A DNA stretch of 64,000 bases. Source: Sipunculus nudus (lineage: Eukaryota > Annelida > Sipuncula > Golfingiida > Sipunculidae). The DNA is taken from the NCBI GenBank assembly GCA_026874595.1, contig CM049314.1, forward strand, positions 4,996,229 through 5,060,228. Direction: 5' to 3'. Shown here piece after piece: positions 35,501 through 46,538 of the stretch. The notes under the pieces are model-generated. The model searched no databases. It was not told where the DNA came from and worked only from the letters and a program-made list of their open reading frames with translations. The position numbers were made by a program, and so were the translations under genes. The stretch's first letter is position 1, and every line of letters starts with the position of its first letter.

Positions 35501-36700
35501 GAGTTTCTCCATTTACCTGATACTCCACACGATAGGGAAAAATATATACAAAATTGAACGTAGAATAAAAAAAATATACAGCGTATAAAAATATTCATTC
35601 TGATTGCTCCCTTTATGCGAGTCCGCTTAATGATGTTAAAAAAAACACCTGAGAGCTTAAGGAAATATGGCTGTGATGAGGTAAGCAAACGGGTAACCGA
35701 TCATTAACCTGACGTTTTCTTTCATAATAATCTGAAAAATAATTCCCTTTAATAGCTTTTCATATTATTCTGTCCGCATTGGCCTTTTTTCAACTTGCTT
35801 ATACAGAGTTTACATTTACTAGCAAATTAAATTTCTATATGTACTTTTTAGGACTTATGAAGACAATAGATTTTATTAACGTTGTCACTTTTACTGAATC
35901 CTCTATACATAAAACCAGCCATTGACTAGCCTTATTTGTCGAATTAATGCAATCTCTGGCTTACATGGGGTGCTTATTTATGAACTGTAGTTAATTCCTG
36001 GTAAGAAAAGTTCTTATACTGCCCTTTGTGACCGATGCATGTGCTTATGTATCAACAATCGATTGACATGTTTGTCAACAAATATGTAAAAAAAAACATG
36101 TAAACAAACATTTTTGCAAACAGTAAATCGAAAGTGGTGATTGCGCACTTTAGCTGTTTTGCAGAGCAACGCCATTTTTTTTATTTCCAAACCAATTCGT
36201 TTTGTTTGCCGCAAGACGACCTTTTTCGGACTTGTTTGGATTATGATTGGTATTCGTTTTAATGCATATTTTTGATTGAAATTATCATGGCTCATGGCAT
36301 GGCAGTAGATCAGATAATCTGATCGGAAATATTAAGGCTTTTTCAGCTTATATTATAATATATTTTGACATTTGGCAGGATTATGCTAGCATTGGTATTC
36401 AGAATATAAATGCGGATATAAATAAATACGACTATTGTGTACAATGACGAATAGATAAACCACCATATAATCATCTCCTCTGTCGAATCAGGGTGATAAG
36501 GATGGTTCTCATACCGTAAATAAATGATGCGTCAAGAGCAAAAAAACTTTTTTTTATAACCCTTTTCCATTCCCTTTTTGGACCAAATTATGCGCGAAGT
36601 ATTTACGATTGCTTTTGCGAATTCGCATTATATGATTTGTGCAACTATTTTTAACATTAGGAATGTGGCTTTTCAATTCTACTCCGTTACCAGAGAGGGA

Positions 36701-36752
36701 ACAGGACATGTAAACCCAGGTGTAACGACCAGGACATGTAAACCCAGGTGTA
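36701..36752 (+). repeat. Tandem 28-bp duplication
   Basis: CAGGACATGTAAACCCAGGT plus GTA occurs twice with a 28-base period and no change across the shared block. Confidence 0.8.
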
Positions 36753-37770
36753 GACAGTTTCGACAAACATGCTTATTTTTGGATAAAGCTGGTTATATAA
36801 CCTGATATCATCAAAGGAAACACATTTGTTAATAATTAATAATAAACAAATTTATGTTAATAATCGAGTCCATGTAGCACCTGGTTGTCTCGAGACTGGA
36901 ACCTAGAAAATAATTATCTTCTTGTCCGTTAATATAATACCTCTCTTGATGTCTGGGTGTCTTCTCTCGATGAATATGAACTTTCAATGGACACATTTTC
37001 ATTCAGACCATGCAATGTGAAAATGTAAGAGTGTCTCCATTTATTTATCTTTTTTTCTGTTTCACACCTTTCTTTATCTTTCGGCTAACTGGAGCCATCA
37101 CGCTGGACCTCATGCATAAATGAAATGAAATGAACTGTGATTTCCAGTTAGACTACTTGGCCCAAGTTTGCCTGTGGCATCTAGTATAAGTGACCTTACC
37201 CGTTTTCGTATAGCTTGAGGGTCCAGGTGACTTGCGTACCGACGGCTCTTATAAGGAAAGAAGATGGTGATAAATAAGACATTAACTGTATACTATCACA
37301 CAACTAGTTATATGAAAATGTAAATAGTCTTTACTCTTTTTAATGTGTATGAACAAGCATTACGAAACATGATGCAACTGAATAATGATTCCGGTAATTC
37401 ATTCATTATTGTTGTGATGTTAAAAGATTGCTTACCCTGAAACGAAAGGAGGAAACATACCAGCTATAGTTATTAAGGGCAGTCGTATTTATCAGAATAA
37501 AATGTGTGATTATCTAAATGAAATACCTCTTGGCGTGCTTTGATGATGATGTATATACACGAGACAAATAATATGACGATTCCGACATAGAGGGGCACAT
37601 ACACGCTATAAAAAAAGAAGGAGAGGACGAATATTGTAGTGTCACCAAAGAGAACTACAATGAAGCAATCTCAGCCGCAGCCATGTTTATCATCAAATGA
37701 GAACGAGATTATTTATGTAAAATCACGACTTTCATAATTTGAAACAACCGGGTGGGTCCAATCAGAAATA

Positions 37771-38504
37771 CAGTAAAACCTCTAAATTACGACGATCAAT
37801 GGGACCCCGATTCTCGAGGTGGTAGATTAAGATTTGTCCAGCAAGGGTCTAACAACAACCCATATGGGCCTTTGTTGATAGCAAATGTTGTGTGACCGCA
37901 ATGTATCAGAACATTCATTACCCTCTGTCAAGTTTTCCACCGACCTTTACATGATAACACGCGATCCACTTCGTGAAATTCGTTTCACAGTATTCAAACA
38001 TAAAAGTGAAATATATCATAATCACTACCTATGGCTCATTACCACGGCCCAGTTACATGAATACAAGGCAGTTGTATTCATTTATATAGTTTTAATCAGA
38101 AGAAAGTTAAGGCATGTACGTAAACATAAATGCAGATCTGGTAAATGGTATGAAACCTTGACGCAAGCATATATGTCCTGCTCTGACCATCCTCGAGCAC
38201 GCTTTGAATACTGCTCTGGATTTGTTTGATCTGTTGGCGGCCGGTACAATTTTTATTGCAAAGTTAGGCCTGACCGACCCTACGGCTGGCCAGGGAATGT
38301 TTACACAGAACCAAGTGGTCGAAATATTGAGGTTTTAGGCCACCCTTTGGGACCAAAATAAGTGCTCTTAAAACAGAAGATCGAGATGCCCTCTTTTCCG
38401 AAGTTGATCTAAAGAAATAAAGAGCAAAAATAATCGGCGCCATAAAAAAAGTGGTTGTCGAGGATGTCGCTATACGGAGGTGGTCGCAAGACGAGGTTTT
38501 CCTG
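37771..38504. mobile_element. pogo/Tigger-like non-autonomous DNA element
   Basis: The left end CAGTAAAACCTCTAAATTAC and the right end, on the opposite strand, CAGGAAAACCTCGTCTTGCG give imperfect terminal inverted repeats of a type common in pogo-like elements. The left flank is TA; the right flank is TGTA, so the TA duplication is not clean. The interior of about 730 bp has one 114-codon open frame (37885-38229, non-ATG start) without a recognised transposase motif. It lies in the copy A intron between exons 9 and 8. Confidence 0.5.
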
Positions 38505-41500
38505 TGTATGTTTTCCTTCCCATTGCTTTGTTATAAATTGTAAAACTTTCAAATGGCCGGAGTGGAGTTTGAATGTTTAGTGCTCGTTAAGTCAAGCCCA
38601 TCACTATGAGTGCAACGTGAATAAGGTGGTTAGGACATTTTCTATGACACATTAAGATTTAAGATGAAAAAAGTACTTACATGGACATTCTCCATAAAAA
38701 TTTATTTTTTCATCCAGCTAAATAGAGAAAATATAATTCATATACAGGTGGAATAATGATATAAACTGATTCCATTAAATGTTTTATATAAATTAATATG
38801 TTTGCTCGTATATAAACATTCCAATACGCATGTGAAACACGTCCAAACACCATAACAGATTCCGTGAATACTTAAATGGTTGGCGATTCTCATGATATTG
38901 CCATACCATGTAGCAACTACAAAGTCATCTGTCCAAGAAATAAATAATTAATACTGAGTGTAATGTATGTACATGTATGTCAATGTTTGTGTTTGTGTGT
39001 ATGTGTGTGTTTACCTCATTTGTCAAAAGCTAGGTCCTTGCAGTTTGATTATTCGCGTGTGTGTCTATGTGTTTATGCTTGTTTACTTTGTTATTACAGT
39101 GATCCTGTTATTAACTGACTGTTACCAGTAGCAGACGTTATTTGAAAGTTCATTGCATTTTACTTTACTTTATCCATCTATATTACACCTGGCCAAATAT
39201 CAATTGCTCATTAAGGCGGGGCATCAAGTCTAGGTACATGTACGTTTTAAAAAGTAAATGGACAGGAACACACTGCATGACTATCCTGATCAGTTTACTG
39301 TGTGTGTGATAGATGGAATTCTGCTTCTAATCTATCTCTTATTAAGGGTTCCACTACCTACCACCATACTCCCACACGACCGTACCTGTTTGCCGTCAGA
39401 GGAATTATCGAAATAAAAAAGGGCGTCATCCGGCACACTAAATGGTATCGCCTTCATAAAGATTAAAATATTTATATGGATATCATGTACTTCCTGAAGA
39501 CGACATCGATCTTTAAATATTTATAACAAGAAATTTGGGCTGCAGGGTTCATGAATTACATCCACGAGATCAAGTACATGTATTAATATGTATATCTTTA
39601 TAATCCATATTTGCATTTAAAATGTCCCCTTTGTGCATACGTAAAGCAATGTATCAGTCTAAAGACAGAGAATACTTATATACGAGATACAACTATATAT
39701 TAAATGTTTTAATGGTTACAATATATACATTCCGTTAGACGCCGTTTTTATAGGCATCATTTGAAGCATACCTGAGTGTAACATATATTGCTTACCATTC
39801 ATAACGTTCAGTATTTTGTTCTATAATTCCAACCAATATCATATTGAGATTAATGCATAAAATCCACATCATTTGGCCCATACTGGAATGAATTAAAATG
39901 AAATGTCAGATCATTGGGAGTTCGTGTTTAGTTTACTTGTGTGTAACAATGGCATTCTGACATCAAGAATGTATACACATCTTGTTTATTTAAATATAAA
40001 GATACTATAAAGATATAACACATATATCCAAGGACTGTTTCCGTTTGAGTTGCTATCTCTATTCTAGACTTAGAATACAGTGCATCTACTTTATAATGTT
40101 CAATGTCCTCAAGAAAAGCCTTGTAGCTAAAGTATGCATTCATTTGTTAACCACAGCATGGGCCCCCTCCCCGTCTGGAACCCGTAAAATAGGGTTAGAT
40201 AAAACCCGATGTTACCCCTCATTTTACCGTCTACTCAAAGGCGTCGAACTTCATTATGAAAGTTAGATGTATTACAATCGTGCTCCTTAAACATTCTAGG
40301 TTTTCAACGGTCTGTAAATTTTCAGTCCTGGCCTCAACATTATAAATTCATTATTTATTACATTTATTTCGGTTAATGTATATAATATATTTACCTATCC
40401 AAGTAAACCCGTCATATTCTAAGAATGATAAGATAGGCATTCGTTGACATGTTTCTTATGCGGTTGTAAATAACTGACTTAGCATTGAGCCAAATAACTG
40501 GAATGCAAGCGTTTTTAAATGATTCCTACACATCTGGTTAATGGTATGTTCCCTTCTGTACGGCCCAAAGGTCCATTCAATCAATGTCAATGTAATCTCT
40601 GTATACTTCCTTTGTGGAATGTTCATTTATGACGGTGTTTTATATACTATTGGTAAAATGTTTCCAGGAAGGCAACTCATATTGAATGTGTTGGAGTAGA
40701 CCTACCTGTAAAATTAAGCATGAATCCTTTAAACACGCATAAACTTCCTTGATCGTAATACGGCTCCAATATTAAATTTATCCGTACAACAACCATAGGA
40801 AATAGAAAGAGAATTGAACCCACAACATATCACGCTCTTTCTGTAGACAGTTTGTGTCCTTATCGTTAAAAAGTTCTCTTATACACATCCATGTATACAT
40901 ATTTCTAAACAACTCCGCAGACTTTGATATTTACTAATAATTGATATAATACTAAATATATCTCTCACTGCTAAGAGTCATGAAAAAAAAACGTGATTGC
41001 ATACTTTATTTAAATTGTTATTAATATATGTCCTTAGATAGTATAAACACTTGATTGCTCTGTATATAAATGCTATATGTTACACTCACTAGAAAAGAAA
41101 CGATTGATTCCGTAATGCAGATGCAACATATGTTTGGCACCAATTTCTGAAATAAGAGGCATGTTAATCCAATGATGGGTAAATGAGGTAAATGATTTTA
41201 CATGAACATCGAGATTCATGAATGTAAACGGATTTATCAGAGATACCTAAGTACTTACTTTCTCGATATCCAGCTAAGTTTAAAAAAAACTAGAAATTTG
41301 TCCTCAAAGACTGCTGACATCCGTCAAGGCAGCTCAGTACCCGAATATGGCTGCGTAAAAAATACATCATTTTTAGTAAAAAAAAAAAAATTCCTTGACT
41401 ATAAACACAACGAACAACAACCATGGCCCCAGTGCCATAACCGATTCACTGACACCTATAAGGGAAACGGCAAGTACACGTGGAGTGACGTTATTGTCCT

Positions 41501-41767
41501 CTGTTACGTCACGAATCGCACTCAAAAGATGGCCATATATGTAAAAAATAAGCTGCTAAAAAATCCATAAAACAGTCATTCCGGGGTTATTTACGTATGT
41601 ATCACCCTACAAATTTGATTATTATATATTTTGGGTGGAAGTAACCGCCTCCATTTATTTAAAGCTGAATTATCTAAGTATTTACATCTGCATAGTTCCA
41701 TTCGGTTTGGGACTACTTGAAAGGGCAGAAGCACTCGCTTCCTGTCATTTTATGTTATATCATGATG

Positions 41768-41996
41768 TCACCCAGGCCACGTATCTACCGCACCTGCAGG
41801 TCCTGGATGTGTAATCATCACGATTGCTGGGTCATAACACCTCCCAAAGACGCATGGGTGATACACGGCTGTTGGGCACAACCTTCCCATTAAGCCTGCA
41901 GAGCGCTCAACCTGCAGAGCGCTCCTCGGCTGAGATTTGAACTCACGACCTCTCGGCTTTGAATCCTGTGCTCTACCCCTGAGCCACAGTAGCCGG
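41768..41996 (-). mobile_element. tRNA-derived SINE, copy 1
   Basis: On the minus strand it begins CCGGCTACTGTGGCTCAGGG, giving an A-box-like TGGCTCAGGGG, with B-box-like GAGTTCAAATC further in. The body has AATGGGAAGGTTGTGCCCAA, which matches the SINE at 59487-59770. A 17-bp internal duplication GAGCGCTCTGCAGG follows the tRNA-like head. It is inserted in the copy A intron between exons 3 and 4. Confidence 0.75.
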
Positions 41997-42590
41997 TAAA
42001 ATTTGATTAGTTGTTCCTTGTATCGTGGCCGAGCTATCATGTAAATTTCATTCGTCCGTTAATAATTTTTTGATTAATGATGCTTATAGACAAACCTATG
42101 CCACCAAAAACATAACCGGCGGGCGATAGTAATTAAAAACATCTACATGCCTGGCAGAGTCTTGTGTATAGTTTATTCGGCCAAATGATGAAAATGATGA
42201 ACGACATTGTTAAATAGAGCAACATATGAAACCGATTTGTCAAAGTGAAACCCCTAGTTTACCCGGGACTATATTGTTAGAGTTTTCCAGTATCTGCAGT
42301 TTAATATGATATCATATGGAATGGAAGACATGTTTAAAATTTAGAAAATACTCAGGAATTGAGTGTCATTACTTTCTTCGCTATAAAAGACACGCTAGTC
42401 CATTAGCGCCTTAGACTTTAAACAAATGACTCTCACATAAAAATGTCGAAGATAAGATATTTGTTAAATCGACCGTCTTGAATTCAGATGAATAGACTTA
42501 CACTTGGCAAGCCACCATTTTTATAAGTGTGGACATGTTTAAAGTAAAGGTCACTCTGATAGGAGAGGTCATGATCCAAATTGAAATAAA

Positions 42591-42755
42591 TCTCATTCCG
42601 TAACCCATGTCTTTATACATGATATGAAAGAAATTTGTCCATTAGTTTTCAACTTATATATAAACTTTATAAACTTTAGAGTTTATATATAAGTTGAAAA
42701 CTAATGGACAAATTTCTTTCATATCATGTATAAAGACATGGGTTACGGAATGAGA
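42591..42755. repeat. 76-bp perfect inverted repeat with 13-base spacer
   Basis: Bases 42591-42666 are the exact reverse complement of 42680-42755. The left arm contains CCCATGTCTTTATACATG and GTCCATTAGTTTTCAACTTA. After the right arm the sequence resumes in the forward direction with AGTTTTCAACTTATCATGCT, the normal continuation of the repeat unit as seen near 42978. Confidence 0.9.
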
Positions 42756-43748
42756 TATATAGTTTTCAACTTATCATGCTCACAGTGTTGTGAAGTGGCA
42801 GTGGTGGGGTATTACAAGGTGCGAAAGCAAGAAAACGACACAAGGTGGCGCCACCTGTATTCTGCAGACGACAAAACAATCCAAGATTTTTAAAAAAATA
42901 TTTAAAAATTAAAATAATTTTTTTTTAACTTTAAAAAATATATATGCATAATATGAAAGAAATATGTCCTTTAGTTTTCAATTTATCATACTCACAGTGC
43001 TGTCAAGTGGCAAAGATCTTATGTCAATTTGATTTTTTGGACCAATCCATGCATCCCTCAGTGAGATATTAAAGTTAACATCATTTCAGCGTTATCGCCT
43101 CGTTAACGTTATCGTTATTGCGCTAACATCATTTTAACAAGAAAACGACTCAAGGTGGCGCCACCTGTCTTCTGCCATCGACAAAGCTATCCAAGATCTT
43201 CGGTCAATTTGATTTTTGGATCATTCCATGTATCCCTTACTGAGATATTAAAGATTTTGTGTGAATTTCACCAAATATGGGAATATTCAAGGTCAAGGCC
43301 ACTCTCATAGGAAAGGTCATGACCCCAATTTAAATAAACATCATCCCATAACACATATCTATGTTTATGCAAAATATTAAAGAAATCTGGCTATTAGTTT
43401 TTGACTTATAATGCTCACAGTACTGCAATTTTAGGGGGTATTAAAAGGCACGAAAACAAGTAAAGAATCATAGGTGGCGCTACCAGTTTCTGGAACATGA
43501 AAATCCTATCCATGATCTTCGATCAACTTGATTTTGGGATCAATCCATGCAAGATTTCTTGAGATATTTCAGAATTTGTGTGATTTTCCCCAAAATTGGA
43601 CCTATTCAAGGTCAAGGACACTCTCCTAGTAAAAGTCATGACCTCATTTTTAATACGCGTCGTCCTATCACCAATACCTATACATATACCAAGTTTAGTA
43701 AAGATCCATGAAATATTTTTTGAGTTATCGCGCCAACAAGATTTATAT

Positions 43749-43772
43749 GCGGCGGCGGCGGCGGCGGCGGCG
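43749..43772 (+). repeat. (GGC)n microsatellite
   Basis: About eight GGC triplets in the 3' part of the mobile element. Confidence 0.9.
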
Positions 43773-44938
43773 AGACCGTCATGAAAACATAGTATCCCCC
43801 GACTTTGTCTGGTGATACAATTTGAAGGGTTTTTTTTTTCATCTGTTACCTGTGAGTCTTTACTTCCTAAGTATAATCTTTATTTACCTATCATAATGAC
43901 AAAGTTCTTTTACATACATACATATACACATATATACACGAGTATACTTTACTTACACAGTGTGATGGATTGTCTTCAAAAACATAACACGTAGTAAGAT
44001 TTGCTGTAGACGAGTCCAAAGCTTCATTTGTAGCTTACTGGATTGCTATATTTTGAAAGGATGGGTGACTTGACGAGTTACTATTTTCGTCATGTAGAAT
44101 ATAAAAGTAAGTATATTAAACAAGGAACAGTTGAGCCCTTAGCGGTAATAACCGTGTTAGAGTTTTTGTGATATATGTTTACCTGCATGTGTAACCAATA
44201 AGCTTGTAAATTCTGTTCCAAAGATTGGAAGGACTGGAGGCCACAATTGTTATCTCTTAGTAAGGCGACGATATCTAATACTAACGTTGTTGAGGATAAA
44301 ACAGCAGTGTTATTTAACAGCAATAATTTGTGAATGTCAGATCTGTTTTCTAGCCCACTTTTTGGGTCACTAACATGCTTATTGGGTGAACAAATATAGT
44401 AATGATTTCACCAGAAAAGAATGTTCTGTCAAAAAATATCATATAGGCACATTTGCCTTTGTTACGTCGGCTGGCGCCAGATAGCAACAACCATCAAGGA
44501 AAGGAAATTAAAATGACGTTGGTCAGAACAGAAAGCCGAATTTGCAAGGCAACAGTGTGTAAGTTTTACATTTTGTTTCTCTTTATTTTTGCATATTTCA
44601 AGGAAGTAGAGGTCAAGTCAGTGGGACGTAAGGAATCTGGCTTATTAAACTGAATGTAATTGTATAACGACTGGATAAATATTAATACTGCCGTCTTTAA
44701 GTGCAGAATATATACAAAAATCGTATAGAATAGTTAAGGTCTAATGTGCCCATTCACCTACCCTTTGAAAAAAAGAAAATTGTGTGTTCTGGCTTCCTCT
44801 GTATATATATTTATGAACAAAGGGTAATTTTGGTTGTGAGAAGTTCGTATAACGCCTTCGTGAAGGATGTATGAACTTGTTTATCAACAGCATGTATGTT
44901 AACACTGCAATGTTGACAAACAGGAAAAAACATGTAAC

Positions 44939-45310
44939 TTAGGTGGTAGGTTGCATATATGCGGAGGTAAAAAGGTTACTTGGTGCAAAACGCCATTTGC
45001 AAAGCTCTGGATTGTCCGACTTTCTGCCAGATGCCCTTGTTCTATTCGTTTTGATTATTTTGGTGGACCTCCACATATTAAAAACAAAATGATATATAAA
45101 AAACAGCAGCCTGTGTGTGGCGATTTCAACGTTTTCTGGCCTATTTTTTATAAAAGCTCCAATTGACAGTTTATTACTGTCAGAAAGGTGATTGGGCCCC
45201 TTTAAGTCTGAGGTTAGGGTCTGAAGGACGATGGAGGCCTGATGAGCATCAAGAACTATTGATTTTAATTCTAAAAGCAGAGAGCCATTGGAGAGCGCAT
45301 AGCTCCACAA
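44939..45310 (-). other. Unrecognised 123-codon open frame
   Basis: Open from 45310 to 44939 on the minus strand, without an ATG at its first codon. The composition (LLLELKSIVLDAHQASIVL, then TLTSDLKGPNHLSDSNKLS) looks protein-like, but I recognise no family. A possible exon on the same strand at about 44180-44279 ends in CATGCAG before GTAAAC. It could be a decayed gene or a repeat. Confidence 0.2.
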
Positions 45311-45866
45311 ACGCGTGAATCCGGCACCAAATTACACCCACTGTTACTTGAGCACGACCGGTACTTTCATCAAAGTCCTTTGAGAGCTATCAATCAGTCA
45401 ATCAGTCTTTGATATATCATTGAAGACAAAAAAAGAGGTTAACCTGTGCCCACTTCGCCGGCGGCGGTCATGATCGAGGTATTATCACGCAAGCCAAAGG
45501 TAAGGTTTAGGTGTTAAAAAAAGTGGATTTAGATTTACGGGTTACGCGGAAACATTCAGGCGCCATTTAGTCTTATACACAGTAATAAATGCTCTGTCGA
45601 AGTGTGTCAGAATGTGGGAACTATAACTCGCCAATTAAAAATGATATGCTGACAGCGACATCTATTGGTTCATCGAGAAAACCATTTTATCTCCGTGGAC
45701 CACCACTGTTCGAAGACCATGCATCGCACTAGGTACCAAATATACTTAGACTCATACTTCATATCAGAATATAACGGGACATACATTTTTCTGTCATTTG
45801 TATACGATTCTGAATAAAAATATCAAATGCATCTTTGTTGGATTTTTTTACAATCGTCAAAAGATA

Positions 45867-45873
<7 letters not shown>

Positions 45874-45925
<52 letters not shown>
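45874..45925. repeat. (TA)n microsatellite
   Basis: About 25 TA dinucleotides. Confidence 0.95.
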
Positions 45926-45928
<3 letters not shown>

Positions 45929-46538
45929 ACAAACTAGTTAAATATCTTTGATATCATTTTGAAACGTTTTCATGTTATACCCTAATAATTACGCATTATA
46001 AAAATATGACAAAGTCTTTAAATTGAGGTAATATGTTACACTATATGCTAAGATGTGCCTTTTCATATTGCAATATATATATGACTAATGTCTTGATAAC
46101 GGTCCGTGTCCGTCGTTTGGACAAAAACATCGCGATTTTATGTCCCAGTTAAAATTCCCTTCGATACTTTGTAATATAGAATGCTCTTATCACAACAAAT
46201 CGTTTAAAAATTGCAACAAAACCTTTGATGAACACAAAAATTGGTTCATCTGATATATTTGTATTTCTTATTCGATCTGAAAGGTCGGGACATCAGACTT
46301 TGTATATATGGCAAACCGCAGCATATTTGCACGATTTCAGTCTAGTTTCCGGCCTACAATCAGCATACGTTGCTGAATATCCCATTAATGTTTGGCCGAT
46401 TGGCAAGTGTTTCTATTACTATAAATAAAACATTTATAACGTATTAAGTTATGAAAGTTTAGTTTGTCATTAATAGCCTAACAGCAACACTGTCTGGCTG
46501 AATATCATGAGTGTACACAAAGATTGTGAACGTTCCTT

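Larger units (their letters stand above)
34244..42205 (-). pseudogene. Receptor copy A: cAMP-receptor-like 7TM gene, disabled
   Basis: Eleven exons align one-for-one with copy B exons 3-13: 42151-42205, 41090-41146, 40706-40763, 39796-39882, 39362-39451, 38681-38717, 37527-37605, 37200-37247, 35649-35731, 35013-35156, 34244-34729. Conserved pieces include CVFKGFMLNF (TM3 start), YHLVC (TM4), YVPLYVGIVILFVSCIYII (TM5), SRRYASHLDPQA and MIGYPFAY (TM6). Disabling changes: exon 3 lacks an AG acceptor, exon 6 is one base short, exon 8 one base long, exon 11 has TAA after AIFP, and exon 12 is one base short overall. No convincing exons 1-2 were found. The 161-codon tail remains open, so loss may be recent. 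Its introns host a pogo-like element and a SINE. Confidence 0.8.
42540..43830 (+). mobile_element. GGTGGCGCCACC-family tandem element, diverged
   Basis: Three to four units contain AAGGTGGCGCCACCTGT (42843 and 43154; diverged near 43473), then a CGACAAAGCTATCCAAGAT block, a CAATCCATG-type segment and GAGATATT. GGTCAAGGCCACTCTCATAG recurs between units. The right end has (GGC)8, GAGACCGTCATG and CCCCCGACTTTGTCTGG. It shares the palindromic block and the AAAGCTATCCAAGAT phrase with the elements at 10.1-12.5 kb. There is no transposase frame. Confidence 0.55.
43831..46538. other. Intergenic stretch between receptor copies B and A
   Basis: No gene is supportable. Minus-strand frames at 44090-44323 and 44939-45310 are open but unrecognised; the latter overlaps TTAAAGGGGCCCAATCACC, which looks like a dispersed repeat. 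An imperfect hairpin AAGTTCGTATAACGCCTTC / GAAGGATGTATGAACTT lies near 44841-44879. A TA microsatellite is at 45874-45925. Confidence 0.4.

Noticed and set aside
43949-44004. Degenerate exon 2 of receptor copy A
   Set aside because: A donor-like GTGTAAGT and an AAGACA match exist, but the encoded stretch is not hydrophobic and its length does not fit.
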